Shown here: piece after piece, positions 54,430 to 64,000 of the stretch
How positions within the stretch are numbered: position 1 is the stretch's first letter
Layout: the number at the start of each line of letters is the position of its first letter
Origin: Zoogloeaceae bacterium
GTDB taxonomy: Bacteria > Pseudomonadota > Gammaproteobacteria > Burkholderiales > Rhodocyclaceae
Assembly (NCBI GenBank): GCA_031277315.1
Contig: JAITMP010000042.1
Location: 1 to 64,000 of the forward strand
Direction: 5' to 3'
Length of the DNA: 64,000 bases
Program-made: the position numbers and the translations under genes
Notes under the pieces: model-generated
What the model was told of the DNA's origin: nothing
What the model saw: the letters and a program-made list of their open reading frames with translations, nothing else
Database searches by the model: none

Positions 54430-55428
54430 ATGACCGCCTCGCGCAGATCGCTGGCGCTGTTTCTCGTCGCCTCGCTGTTGCTGGCGCTGTTTCCGGGCGT
54501 CGGCGGCACGTTCTATGTGCAGCTTCTCACCAACGTGATGATCCTGGCGATCTTCGCCATGAGCCTCGATCTGCTGATCGGCTACACCGGCCTGGTGAGT
54601 TTCGGCCATGCCGCCTATTTCGGCCTCGCCGGCTACGTGCTGGCGCTGCTCGGGCCGCAATACGAGGCGGCCAGCCTGTGGTGGTCGCTGCCGGCGGCGA
54701 TGGGCGTGTGCGCGCTGTTCGCCCTGCTCACCGGCTTGCTGGTGCTGCGGACAAAGGGCATCTTCTTCATCATGGTGACGCTGGCGTTCGCCCAGATGCT
54801 GTTCTTCGTCTTCCACGACACCAAGCTGGGCGGCGGCTCCGACGGCATCTACATCTACAACAAGCCGACGCTTTTGATCGGCGATTTCGCCCTCGCCAAT
54901 CTGGACAACATCGCGCACTTTTACTATCTCGTGCTGCTCCTGATGCTCTGCGTCTACCTGCTGCTGCGGCGCATTCTCGGCTCGACCTTCGGGCGCGCGC
55001 TGGTCGGCATCAAGGTGAATGAACACCGCATGCAGGCGCTCGGCTTTCCCGTCTTCCGCTACAAGCTGGCGAGCTACGTGCTGGCGGGCGCGCTGGGCGG
55101 CCTTGCCGGTTATCTCGCCGCCGTGCAGTTCGGCTTCGTGAATCCGGAAATTCTCTCCTGGCACAAATCGGGCCAGGTGATCGTCATGGTCATCCTTGGC
55201 GGCATGGGCACGCTCTACGGCCCGGTGCTGGGCGCTTTCGCCTTCGTGCTGTTGCAGGAAGCGTTTTCCAATCAGGCCTGGATCGGCGAATGGGCCAAGC
55301 ACTGGCAGCTCGGAATGGGCGTGTTCATCGTTCTGGTGGCGATGTATCTGCCGCAAGGGCTGGCCGGTCTGCTGCAACGTTTCGGGCGCAAGGCCGAAGC
55401 GAAAGAGGAGCGGGAGGAGCAGCCGTGA
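54430..55428 (+). CDS. livM: Branched-chain-type ABC transporter permease LivM
   Basis: 332 residues, about nine membrane segments. Typical motifs are LDLLIGYTGLVSFGHAAYFG (about 50) and the coupling region FGRALVGIKVNEHRMQALGF. It pairs with LivH. The gene overlaps livG by four bases (GTGA). Confidence 0.92.
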   Translation: MTASRRSLALFLVASLLLALFPGVGGTFYVQLLTNVMILAIFAMSLDLLIGYTGLVSFGHAAYFGLAGYVLALLGPQYEAASLWWSLPAAMGVCALFALLTGLLVLRTKGIFFIMVTLAFAQMLFFVFHDTKLGGGSDGIYIYNKPTLLIGDFALANLDNIAHFYYLVLLLMLCVYLLLRRILGSTFGRALVGIKVNEHRMQALGFPVFRYKLASYVLAGALGGLAGYLAAVQFGFVNPEILSWHKSGQVIVMVILGGMGTLYGPVLGAFAFVLLQEAFSNQAWIGEWAKHWQLGMGVFIVLVAMYLPQGLAGLLQRFGRKAEAKEEREEQP

Positions 55429-56186
55429 GCGCGCCGATTCTGCGCACGCAGGAATTGACCAAGCGTTTCAGCGGCCTTGTCGCCGTCAGCAAGGTATCGC
55501 TGGAACTGCATGTCGGCGAAGTGCACGCCATCATCGGGCCGAACGGCGCCGGCAAATCGACGCTGACGAATCTTCTGTCCGGCGACCTGCCGCCGACTTC
55601 CGGCGTGGTGCAGTTCGAGGGCCGCGACATCGCCGGCTTCAAGTCCGACCGCATTTCCCGCCTCGGCGTTGGCCGCAGCTACCAGAAGACGAATATCTTT
55701 TTGCCGTTCACCGTGTTCGAGAACTGCCGTCTGGCGGCGCAATCGCGCACGCCGCACGCCTGGCGCGTGTGGTCCGGCGCCGGCCGCTTCGGCGACATCA
55801 ACCGTCTGGCCGAAGAAGCAATGGAAGCGGCCGGTCTTGCGCACCGGCGCGACCGCGTCGCCGCCACGCTCTCGCACGGCGAACAGCGCCAGCTTGAAAT
55901 CGCCATGTGTCTGGCGACGCAGCCGCGCCTGCTGCTGCTCGACGAGCCGCTCGCCGGCATGGGGCCGCACGAGTCGCTGCGCATGGTGGAACTCATCAAG
56001 ACGCTCTCCGCGCAACACGCCATCATGCTCATCGAGCACGACATGGACGCCGTTTTCGCTGTTGCGCACCGGCTTACCGTGATGGTCAACGGCGAGGTGA
56101 TCGAGTCCGGCACGCCCGAGGCGGTGCGCGGCAGCCCGGTCGTGCAGCTTGCCTACCTCGGCGGGGGGGACAATCTCCATGTCTGA
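55425..56186 (+). CDS. livG: Branched-chain-type ABC transporter ATPase LivG
   Basis: 253 residues. Walker A GPNGAGKSTL (about 39-48), LSHGEQRQLEIAMCLA signature (with His in place of the second Gly), and Walker B LLLLDEPLAGMG. One of two cytoplasmic motor subunits. GTG start inside the livM stop. Confidence 0.92.
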   Translation: MSAPILRTQELTKRFSGLVAVSKVSLELHVGEVHAIIGPNGAGKSTLTNLLSGDLPPTSGVVQFEGRDIAGFKSDRISRLGVGRSYQKTNIFLPFTVFENCRLAAQSRTPHAWRVWSGAGRFGDINRLAEEAMEAAGLAHRRDRVAATLSHGEQRQLEIAMCLATQPRLLLLDEPLAGMGPHESLRMVELIKTLSAQHAIMLIEHDMDAVFAVAHRLTVMVNGEVIESGTPEAVRGSPVVQLAYLGGGDNLHV

Positions 56187-56892
56187 ACTGTTGCTCGAAG
56201 CGAGCGGCCTGCACAGTTTTTACGGCATCAGCCACATCCTGCACGGCGTCGATTTTTCCGTCGCGCGCGGCGAGTGCATCGGCTTGATGGGTCGCAACGG
56301 CATGGGCAAGACGACGCTGCTCAAGTCGATGCTCGGTCTGGTGCGGCCCAAACAGGGCAGCGTGAAAGTGCGCGGCCGCGACGTGACGCAGACAGAGCCG
56401 CACATCATCGCCCGCGCCGGCATCGCCTACGTGCCGGAAGGGCGCGGCATTTTCCCCAATCTCACCGTGCGCGAGAATCTCATCATGGCGGCGCGCGCCG
56501 GTGTCGATGGCCGCTGCGAGTGGGATTTTGACCGCGTCATGGCCACCTTCCCGCGCCTGTCCGAGCGCCTTGCCAACGGCGGCTCGCAACTCTCCGGCGG
56601 CGAGCAGCAGATGCTCACCATCGGCCGCGCGTTGATGACCAATCCCGACCTGCTCATTCTGGACGAAGCCACCGAGGGCCTTGCGCCGCTCATCGCCAAG
56701 GAAATCTGGAACATCATCCACGGCATCCGCGCCTCCGGCATCGCCACCGTGATCGTCGACAAGAACTACGCCGCCGTCATGGCACTGGCGAATCGCAGCG
56801 TGGTGCTGGTCAAGGGCCGCGTCGTCTTCTCCGGCTCGTCGAACGAGTTGTCCGACAACGAAGAACTGATGCACCGTTTTCTCGGAGTGTGA
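56179..56892 (+). CDS. livF: Branched-chain-type ABC transporter ATPase LivF
   Basis: 237 residues. Walker A MGRNGMGKTTLLKS (about 35-48), signature LSGGEQQMLTIGRAL, Walker B LLILDEATEGLAP. The ATG overlaps livG by 8 bases, and its stop overlaps the hydrolase start by 4 bases. It completes a five-component importer. Confidence 0.92.
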   Translation: MSELLLEASGLHSFYGISHILHGVDFSVARGECIGLMGRNGMGKTTLLKSMLGLVRPKQGSVKVRGRDVTQTEPHIIARAGIAYVPEGRGIFPNLTVRENLIMAARAGVDGRCEWDFDRVMATFPRLSERLANGGSQLSGGEQQMLTIGRALMTNPDLLILDEATEGLAPLIAKEIWNIIHGIRASGIATVIVDKNYAAVMALANRSVVLVKGRVVFSGSSNELSDNEELMHRFLGV

Positions 56893-57665
56893 TCTTGCAG
56901 CGCGGGTTCGTTCAGGCCGCCGGCCACAGCCTCGAATACCGCCTCATTCCCGCGCATCAGGTGAACCGGCCGACGCTGGTTTTCCTGCACGAGGGACTCG
57001 GCTCGGTGGCGATGTGGCGCGACTTCCCGGTCAAGGTCGCCGCCGCCACCGGCTGCCGGACGCTGGTCTACTCGCGCCACGGCTACGGCGAATCCGATCT
57101 TCTGACCGAACCCTTCGATACGCGCTACATGCACGACGAGGCGCTCATCGCACTGCCCGAACTGCTCGACCGGCTCGGCATCGAGGAGCCGGTGCTGGTC
57201 GGCCATTCCGACGGCGGCTCGATCGCCCTCATCCATGCCGGCGGCGCGCGGCGGGAAGTCGCCGGCCTCATCCTGATGGCGCCGCACGTTTTCGTCGAAG
57301 ACCTTTCCGTCGCCAGTATTGCCCAGGCCAAGATTGCCTTCGAGACTACCGATCTCGGACAGAAACTCGGCAAATATCACCGCGATCCGGTGAAAACCTT
57401 TTGGGGCTGGAATGACATCTGGCTGCATCCCGACTTCCGCGCCTGGAACATCGAGGAATACCTGCCGCGCATCGACTGCCCGACGCTCGTTATTCAGGGC
57501 GAAGACGACGAATACGGCACGTCCGCCCAGGCCGACGCCATCCGCCGCCAGACAGCGGGCGAAGTCGAAGTGCTGATGCTCGCCGACTGCCGCCATTCCC
57601 CCCACAAGGATCAACCCCAGGCCACGCTCGAAGCGATGGCCGGCTTCATCGAACGGCTTGCTTGA
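56889..57665 (+). CDS. Alpha/beta hydrolase of the benzoate cluster
   Basis: 258 residues. FLHEGLGSVAMWRDFP (oxyanion region), nucleophile elbow VGHSDGGSIALIHAGG with Ser about 98, acid in QGEDDEYG (about 205), and His in CRHSPHKDQPQ (about 237). Translational coupling to livF (GTGA) places it in the transporter operon. Esterase or aryl-CoA thioesterase activity is conceivable; the substrate is unknown. Confidence 0.8.
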   Translation: MILQRGFVQAAGHSLEYRLIPAHQVNRPTLVFLHEGLGSVAMWRDFPVKVAAATGCRTLVYSRHGYGESDLLTEPFDTRYMHDEALIALPELLDRLGIEEPVLVGHSDGGSIALIHAGGARREVAGLILMAPHVFVEDLSVASIAQAKIAFETTDLGQKLGKYHRDPVKTFWGWNDIWLHPDFRAWNIEEYLPRIDCPTLVIQGEDDEYGTSAQADAIRRQTAGEVEVLMLADCRHSPHKDQPQATLEAMAGFIERLA

Positions 57666-58997
57666 TTACCCCAGCAGGGACGGCAGCCAGGTGGCGATGG
57701 CCGGCAGCCAGAACACTGCGGCGAGCAGCAGCAGGCTCATGGCCACGTAGGGCACCACGGCGCGGAAGATGTGTCCCATCGTCACCGCCGGCGGCGCCAC
57801 GCCGCGCATCGTCATCAGCAGCAACCCGTGCGGCGGCAGCAGCAGCCCAAGCTGCATGCAGATCAGGAACATGATGCCGAACCAGACCGGATCAACGCCG
57901 AGGCGCTGCACGATCGGCATGAAGATGGGCAGCGTAATCATCATCATGCTCACCTGATCGACGAAGATGCCCAGAAAAATCAGCATCATCATCATGCCGG
58001 CGACGATCATGCCGGTCGACCAGTTCTGGCCGGTAACGAGTTGCACCAGCCCGTTGCTGGCGCCCGAAAAGGACAGGATCTGCGCGAAGGTGGTGGCGCC
58101 GAGAATGATGAAAAGGATCATTCCTGAAATGCCCGCCGTGCCCTTGAGCGCCTTGAGCAGCGCGTCGAGGGTGAGGGCGCGGTAGGCCAGCGTCAGCAGC
58201 AGCGTCGCGAACGCGCCGAGCGCCGCGCACTCGGTCGGCGTGGCCCAGCCCCAGGCGAGCGCGCCCACCACGACGCCGAAGATCGAGAGCGTCGGCAGCA
58301 CGTAGGCGAAAAAAGGCTGCCAGCGCGCCCAGCCGGTGTGGAGGGTGTCATCGTCGCCCGCACCCCTGTTGTCGGGCGCCAGCGCAGGCCTGAGGCTGAC
58401 GCGCAGCACGATCCAGAGCACGAAAGCGACCGACAGGATCAGCCCCGGCAGCACGCCGCCGACCAGCAGCTTGGAAATCGAGATGCCCGACAGCGAGCCG
58501 AGCAACACCGTCAGCGCCGAGGGCGGGATCAGCACGTCCACCGCGCCGATGGCCATCAGCGGGCCGGTTGCCAGTTGCGGGTGATAGCCGCGCGCCAGCA
58601 TCACCGGCAGCAGCAGCGAGCCGAGCATGGCGGTGGTGGCGATGGTCGAACCGGAGATGGCCGAGAACACCGTGCCGGCCACCACCGCGACCACGGCCAG
58701 CCGGCCCGGCAGGCGGCGGATCAGGCGCTCGATGCCTTCGATCACCTTCAGCGCCAGTCCGCTGTGGAACAGCACCTCGCCCATCAGAATGAACAGCGGG
58801 ATCGGCGTGAGGGAGAAGGAGGTGACCGACCCCACGCTGCTGCGCGCGAGTTGCTCCAGGCCGGCCTCGCCGCCCATGTACAGCCCGGCGCCGATGATGT
58901 TCACGCCGATGAAGGTCAGCGCCACCGGCATGCCGATGAACAGCAGCAGCACGGAACCGCCCAGCATCACCCAGGCCGCGATCATCCAGTCCGGCAT
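57666..58997 (-). CDS. dctM: TRAP transporter large permease (DctM)
   Basis: 443 residues from the ATG giving MPDWMIAAWVML. About 12 membrane helices; SGSTIATTAMLGSLLLPVML and GAVDVLIPPSALTVLLGSLS are typical DctM loops. It is the ion-driven channel of a tripartite transporter for carboxylates. Its stop touches the stop of the hydrolase on the other strand with no bases between. Confidence 0.92.
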   Translation of the reverse strand: MPDWMIAAWVMLGGSVLLLFIGMPVALTFIGVNIIGAGLYMGGEAGLEQLARSSVGSVTSFSLTPIPLFILMGEVLFHSGLALKVIEGIERLIRRLPGRLAVVAVVAGTVFSAISGSTIATTAMLGSLLLPVMLARGYHPQLATGPLMAIGAVDVLIPPSALTVLLGSLSGISISKLLVGGVLPGLILSVAFVLWIVLRVSLRPALAPDNRGAGDDDTLHTGWARWQPFFAYVLPTLSIFGVVVGALAWGWATPTECAALGAFATLLLTLAYRALTLDALLKALKGTAGISGMILFIILGATTFAQILSFSGASNGLVQLVTGQNWSTGMIVAGMMMMLIFLGIFVDQVSMMMITLPIFMPIVQRLGVDPVWFGIMFLICMQLGLLLPPHGLLLMTMRGVAPPAVTMGHIFRAVVPYVAMSLLLLAAVFWLPAIATWLPSLLG

Positions 58998-59026
58998 GGC
59001 GCGCTCGTCGCTCGTCCCGCTATGCC

Positions 59027-59572
59027 TTACGCGACGCTCACCGCGTCCTGGCGCGGCGCCCGCTCGCCTTCGTGCAGCCGCTTCATGCGAAACAGCATCT
59101 CGACGGAGAGCAGCAGAAACATCGCCGGCAGCGGCGCCAGCGACCACCACTCGGGCGTCACCAGCGTCTTGATGTTCAGCGCGCCGGACGCCCAGCTTGC
59201 CCAAGTGGCGTGCGCGCCGTACCAGGTCATGAACAGGCAGCAGGCGAGGCCGATCGAATCGCCCAGCCATTCCAGACGCCAGCCCAGACGCGGCGGCAGC
59301 ACGGTGAGCAGGATGTCGACGCGGATATGCTGGCCCTGACGCAGCAGCCAGGGCGCCGCCAGCACGGTGGTGAGATAGAGCAGCAGTTCGGAAACCTCGT
59401 TGCTCCATTCCAGACCGCGCGGCAGGCCGGGGAGGGCGATGTTGCGCAGCGCGACATCCGCCACGATGAGCATCATCATCAGGAACATCGCCGCGCAGCC
59501 GAGCAACGCCAGCGCGGCGAGCAACTGGCCGTATACGCGCTCAAGGCGCGAGATGTGCAGGAAGCGCGTCAC
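59027..59572 (-). CDS. dctQ: TRAP transporter small permease (DctQ)
   Basis: 181 residues with four membrane segments. MLIVADVALRNIALPGLPRG and LEWSNEVSELLLYLTTVL match the DctQ family. GTG start. It lies between dctP and dctM with gaps of about 30 bases. Confidence 0.88.
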   Translation of the reverse strand: MTRFLHISRLERVYGQLLAALALLGCAAMFLMMMLIVADVALRNIALPGLPRGLEWSNEVSELLLYLTTVLAAPWLLRQGQHIRVDILLTVLPPRLGWRLEWLGDSIGLACCLFMTWYGAHATWASWASGALNIKTLVTPEWWSLAPLPAMFLLLSVEMLFRMKRLHEGERAPRQDAVSVA

Positions 59573-59602
59573 CGCGAAGCCGTCGCCGGGTTTTTACGGG
59601 TT

Positions 59603-60902
<1,300 letters not shown>

Positions 60903-61167
60903 GTCATTTCCGCGCGAGCGGGGATGAACCGCCAATTTCATGATCCAGAAATGCGATTTGATTGCGTTCCCCGCGCGAGCGGGGATGAACCGGTTTGCTT
61001 GCCCGTATGTACCCCAACGAACAAGCGTTCCCCGCGCGAGCGGGGATGAACCCACGACGAGGTAGGGGTAACCGAGCGCGTCGAGGCGTTCCCCGCGCGA
61101 GCGGGGATGAACCGAGGTACCGGCGCTCGAGCACCACGTTCATGTCGCGTTCCCCGCGCGAGCGGGG
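60903..61167 (+). CRISPR. Small type I-E-like CRISPR array (5 repeats, 4 spacers)
   Basis: 29-base repeats at 60964-60992, 61025-61053 and 61086-61114. They start GCGTTCCCCGCGCGAGC and end GGGGATGAACCG; the second ends in C. A degenerate first repeat is at 60903-60931 (5' third diverged), and a truncated last one at 61147-61167 (loses the ATGAACCG end). The four spacers are each 32 bases (60932-60963, 60993-61024, 61054-61085, 61115-61146), giving an exact 61-base period. Repeat length, spacer length and sequence match the E. coli-like type I-E class. No cas genes are in the window. Confidence 0.93.
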
Positions 61168-61184
61168 TACGCTTGCGGCGCACA

Positions 61185-61222
61185 AAAAAACACGGGCAAC
61201 CCGCAGGTTGCCCGTGTTTTTT
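61185..61222. terminator. Bidirectional terminator between the CRISPR array and hppA
   Basis: 11-bp stem CACGGGCAACC / GGTTGCCCGTG with a 4-base loop, flanked by six As on the left and six Ts on the right, so it can terminate in both directions. It serves hppA on the minus strand and would end an array transcript on the plus strand. Confidence 0.93.
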
Positions 61223-61240
61223 GTTGACGCGGCGGGAAGA

Positions 61241-63295
<2,055 letters not shown>

Positions 63296-63404
63296 GATGC
63301 CTCCTTGACTAGAAAACCCCAGGGCGATGTCGCCACCGCCTCCCGAACCCCTCAACTCAACGCTTGCCGGCAACGCGCAATGCGTTGCCGCGCCGCCGGG
63401 CAAA

Positions 63405-64000
63405 TCAAACCTTGAACTCGCCCAGCTTTTTCTTCACGCCGACATTTTTCAGCCGCACATACTGCGGCAAGCCGTTCTTGTAGGGCGGGTAATCCTCGCC
63501 CTGAATCAACGGCGTCAGATACTGCCGGCACTTCTCCGTGATGCCGAAACCGTCCGCGCTGATGAAATTGCGCGGCATGAATTTTTCCTTGTTGGCGACA
63601 TCCTTCAACTCGGCGATCTCGACCTTCCACTTGTAAGGACGGTTCGACACCCGCTTGATGGCCGGCATCACCGAATTGCGCCCCTTCAGCGCCACTTCCA
63701 CCGCCGCCTTGCCCGTGGCATACGCCTGCGCCACGTCCGTCTTCGAGGCGACGTGGCGCGCCGCCCGCTGCAAATAATCCGCCACCGCCCAGTGGTACTT
63801 CAAGTTCAGTTCGCTCTTCACCAAGCCGGCAATCACCGGCGCCACTCCGCCCAACTGGGCATGACCGAAGGCGTCGCGCACCCCTTGATCGGAGAGGAAG
63901 CGGCCATCCGGCCCTTTCACGCCCTCCGACACGACCACGGTGCAGTAGCCGAATTTCTTTACCGTCGCATCCACCCTGGCGAGAAATTTCGCCCGATCGA
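63405..64000 (-). CDS. pfp: Pyrophosphate-dependent 6-phosphofructokinase, C-terminal part
   Basis: 198 residues are visible; the frame stays open to the window edge, so the N-terminal half is missing. The part seen ([61 protein letters not shown]) fits the PPi-dependent phosphofructokinases of proteobacteria. The enzyme interconverts fructose 6-phosphate and fructose 1,6-bisphosphate with PPi. Adjacency to hppA, with a 109-base gap, supports PPi use. The PPi/ATP-determining residues lie outside the window. Confidence 0.82.
   Translation of the reverse strand, partial: DRAKFLARVDATVKKFGYCTVVVSEGVKGPDGRFLSDQGVRDAFGHAQLGGVAPVIAGLVKSELNLKYHWAVADYLQRAARHVASKTDVAQAYATGKAAVEVALKGRNSVMPAIKRVSNRPYKWKVEIAELKDVANKEKFMPRNFISADGFGITEKCRQYLTPLIQGEDYPPYKNGLPQYVRLKNVGVKKKLGEFKV

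Noticed and set aside
60904-61185. Minus-strand and plus-strand open frames with repeated ARAG/SPLARG peptides
   Set aside because: They are translations of the CRISPR repeats, not genes.

Overview
The window comes from a high-GC proteobacterium. The gene complement (NirS-type denitrification with a full heme d1 set, BoxR/benzoate-CoA ligase, AddAB-like repair helicase/nuclease, PPi-dependent phosphofructokinase beside an H+-pyrophosphatase) fits a denitrifying, aromatic-degrading betaproteobacterium of the Rhodocyclales type. That placement is inferred from gene content and protein style only.

Layout. 1-3.3 kb: the end of an unknown gene, a zinc metallopeptidase, a DUF599 membrane protein and DNA polymerase IV. 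3.4-16.7 kb: a nitrite-reduction region in the order nirS1, a c-type cytochrome with an ethylbenzene-dehydrogenase-like heme domain, nirI, nirS2, nirC, nirF, nirDL (fused), nirG, nirH, nirJ, nirN. FNR/Dnr-type sites precede nirS1, nirS2 (three of them) and nirC. 16.7-28.3 kb: a flavin oxidoreductase, a MaoC-like hydratase, a 7Fe ferredoxin, an AddB/AddA-like pair, an acyl-CoA ligase, chorismate synthase and tRNA-Thr(TGT). 28.3-35 kb: an orphan PaaX-type regulator, an amino-acid permease, and a four-gene molybdenum-enzyme maturation cluster (xdhC, MPT-binding/MocA fusion, cysteine desulfurase, SufU-like scaffold). 35-40.3 kb: NnrS, a probably defective serine recombinase, and the molybdate operon modABC-modE behind a clear ModE operator. 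40.3-45.2 kb: DUF2062 protein, ComEC, a small periplasmic protein, a hydrolase and a cluster of dispersed inverted repeats.

45.2-57.7 kb is a benzoate-uptake and activation region: a BoxR/BzdR-type regulator diverges from a DUF4863 gene and benzoate-CoA ligase, followed by a two-component system, two tandem near-identical Tat-exported binding proteins, the LivHMGF parts of an ABC importer, and a hydrolase. A convergent TRAP transporter (57.7-60.6 kb) may import a related carboxylate. No ring-attacking genes (box or bzd/bcr) lie inside the window. A small type I-E-like CRISPR array without cas genes (60.9-61.2 kb) is followed by hppA and the 3' part of a PPi-phosphofructokinase gene, both on the minus strand.

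How the parts fit: NirS reduces nitrite with heme d1 made by NirF/DL/G/H/J/N. NnrS is another nitrogen-oxide-linked gene. Molybdate import serves molybdoenzymes such as nitrate reductase or Mo-hydroxylases, and the maturation cluster points to the hydroxylase type. Aromatic acids imported by the ABC and TRAP systems would be activated to CoA thioesters. The most notable points are the double nirS layout with its stacked FNR-like sites, the duplicated transporter binding-protein units, the operator repeats upstream of the DUF4863/bclA genes, and the orphan CRISPR array.
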